A stretch of DNA of 30,523 bases, taken from the IMG/VR virus record IMGVR_UViG_3300043539_001670, positions 1 through 30,523 of that record, one strand, 5' to 3'. The stretch's first letter is position 1; each line of letters begins with the position of its first letter. Under the pieces are notes generated by a model. The model ran no database searches and was not told the DNA's origin. It worked only from the letters and a program-made list of their open reading frames with translations. Below are positions 29,940 through 30,523 of the stretch, one piece after another. Source of the DNA: a virus. The translations under genes were made by a program, and so were the position numbers.

Positions 29940-30523
29940 TCACGCGCTCCAATAGGACCGGGGGCAGCCGGCTGGGCGAAGGCTTTTGAACTGCTCTTCG
30001 CTGACCAGAGACCGCAGGATCGCTTTCGCTTCCGGGTAGCGAACAGCGAGCGGGGCGAGCTTGACCGGATCGTCGCCGGCCGCCGCGATCGCGCGGTCGC
30101 GCTCCAGACGCCGGCTGATTTCGCCGGCCAGGCGCTGACGCTGCGCCCGAGGAATAGACGGGTAGACCTGATCGATCGCCCGGCCGGCCGCGACCGCGCC
30201 GATGCTCTTGGCGCCGGTCATCGCCTCGACGACGGCCGCGATCATCTCGGCTTCCGTGGCTTGAGCGGTCGCGCGGCGGGTGGTCGCCGCTTTTTTGGCG
30301 GCCGCAGAGCGCGCGCCGTAATCTTCCGCCCGATAGCCGACGGGAACCGCGACCTCGAAATGATCGGCGATCCGCGCGATGATCTTTGACGGGCAGTCGC
30401 CCGCCCAGCAGTACCAGTCGGAGCTGGCGTGCTTGTCGTCGTGATCGGAGCAGCGGATTTTCAGGCGATCGTCGGACTCCTCGTTCGCCGCGACATAGAC
30501 GTAATGAGAAGCGGACAGGCGGG
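29940..30523 (-). CDS. Unknown minus-strand phage protein, partial
   Basis: The frame stays open from its stop at 29940-29942 to the right window edge, so the gene is cut off. About 194 residues are visible, not just those after the internal ATG at 30245. The upstream part reads RLSASHYVYVAANEESDD, then RCSDHD, ASSDWYCWAGDCPSKIIARIADHFEVAVP, a spread of Cys and His that could bind metal. A basic Ala/Lys/Arg linker follows. The last 100 residues are helical (IDQVYPSIPRAQRQRLAGEIS and RYPEAKAILRSLVSEEQF). I do not recognise the family. It is the first known gene of the minus-strand operon with the helix-turn-helix protein, so an early or regulatory role is possible. Confidence 0.65.
   Translation of the reverse strand, partial: RLSASHYVYVAANEESDDRLKIRCSDHDDKHASSDWYCWAGDCPSKIIARIADHFEVAVPVGYRAEDYGARSAAAKKAATTRRATAQATEAEMIAAVVEAMTGAKSIGAVAAGRAIDQVYPSIPRAQRQRLAGEISRRLERDRAIAAAGDDPVKLAPLAVRYPEAKAILRSLVSEEQFKSLRPAGCPRSYWSA

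Overview
The window is a contiguous block of a temperate-type siphophage (HK97-like head, long flexible tail), either a prophage or a free phage genome, from a high-GC host. Composition (about 65% GC, strong preference for GATC-containing words), the protein families, and intergenic pieces resembling the CCCTGAGCCTGTCGAAGGG repeat that I recall from alphaproteobacterial chromosomes suggest an alphaproteobacterium, possibly of the Caulobacterales/Maricaulales kind. That placement is an inference. No rRNA, tRNA, CRISPR array, integrase or insertion sequence is visible.

Layout. (1) 2-2402: end of an early region on the + strand, with a cut-off small regulator, two unknown proteins (one with a Pro-rich linker and a winged-helix-like C-terminus), an orphan adenine-type DNA methyltransferase and a small Cys/His protein. 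(2) 2399-6027: replication block with a toprim primase-like protein, a P-loop helicase-like ATPase, and a 263-base cluster of eleven CGGAAC/GTTCCG hexamers that looks like an iteron-type origin or operator, running into the start of a putative DNA-binding protein. (3) 6024-8840: packaging block with an HNH endonuclease, a putative cos region, and small and large terminase. (4) 8840-13138: head block with portal, protease, capsid and two small structural proteins. (5) 13138-17547: connectors, neck/tail completion, tail tube, and a tail assembly chaperone whose long form needs a -1 frameshift at T TTT TTG. (6) 17554-26952: tape measure, only two tail-tip proteins, a propeller-like tail fibre and a fibre-associated protein. 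(7) 26949-29434: small membrane proteins, endolysin-like protein, holin-like protein and overlapping spanins. (8) 29521-30523: two convergent minus-strand genes, one with a helix-turn-helix; the last runs off the window.

The genes form long, tightly packed operons with ATGA or TGATG overlaps, so most of the late region is probably one or a few transcripts read rightward. The exceptions are four gaps (12160-12357, 12757-12889, 16411-16765 and 29435-29520). All four carry the same kind of hairpin repeat: fixed flanks around a core that changes sequence from copy to copy but stays self-complementary. In two or three places the repeat also supplies the stop codon of the upstream gene, and related mini-hairpins are translated as the first residues of three phage proteins. 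This covarying repeat family is the most unusual feature of the window. The frameshift site and the hexamer cluster are next.
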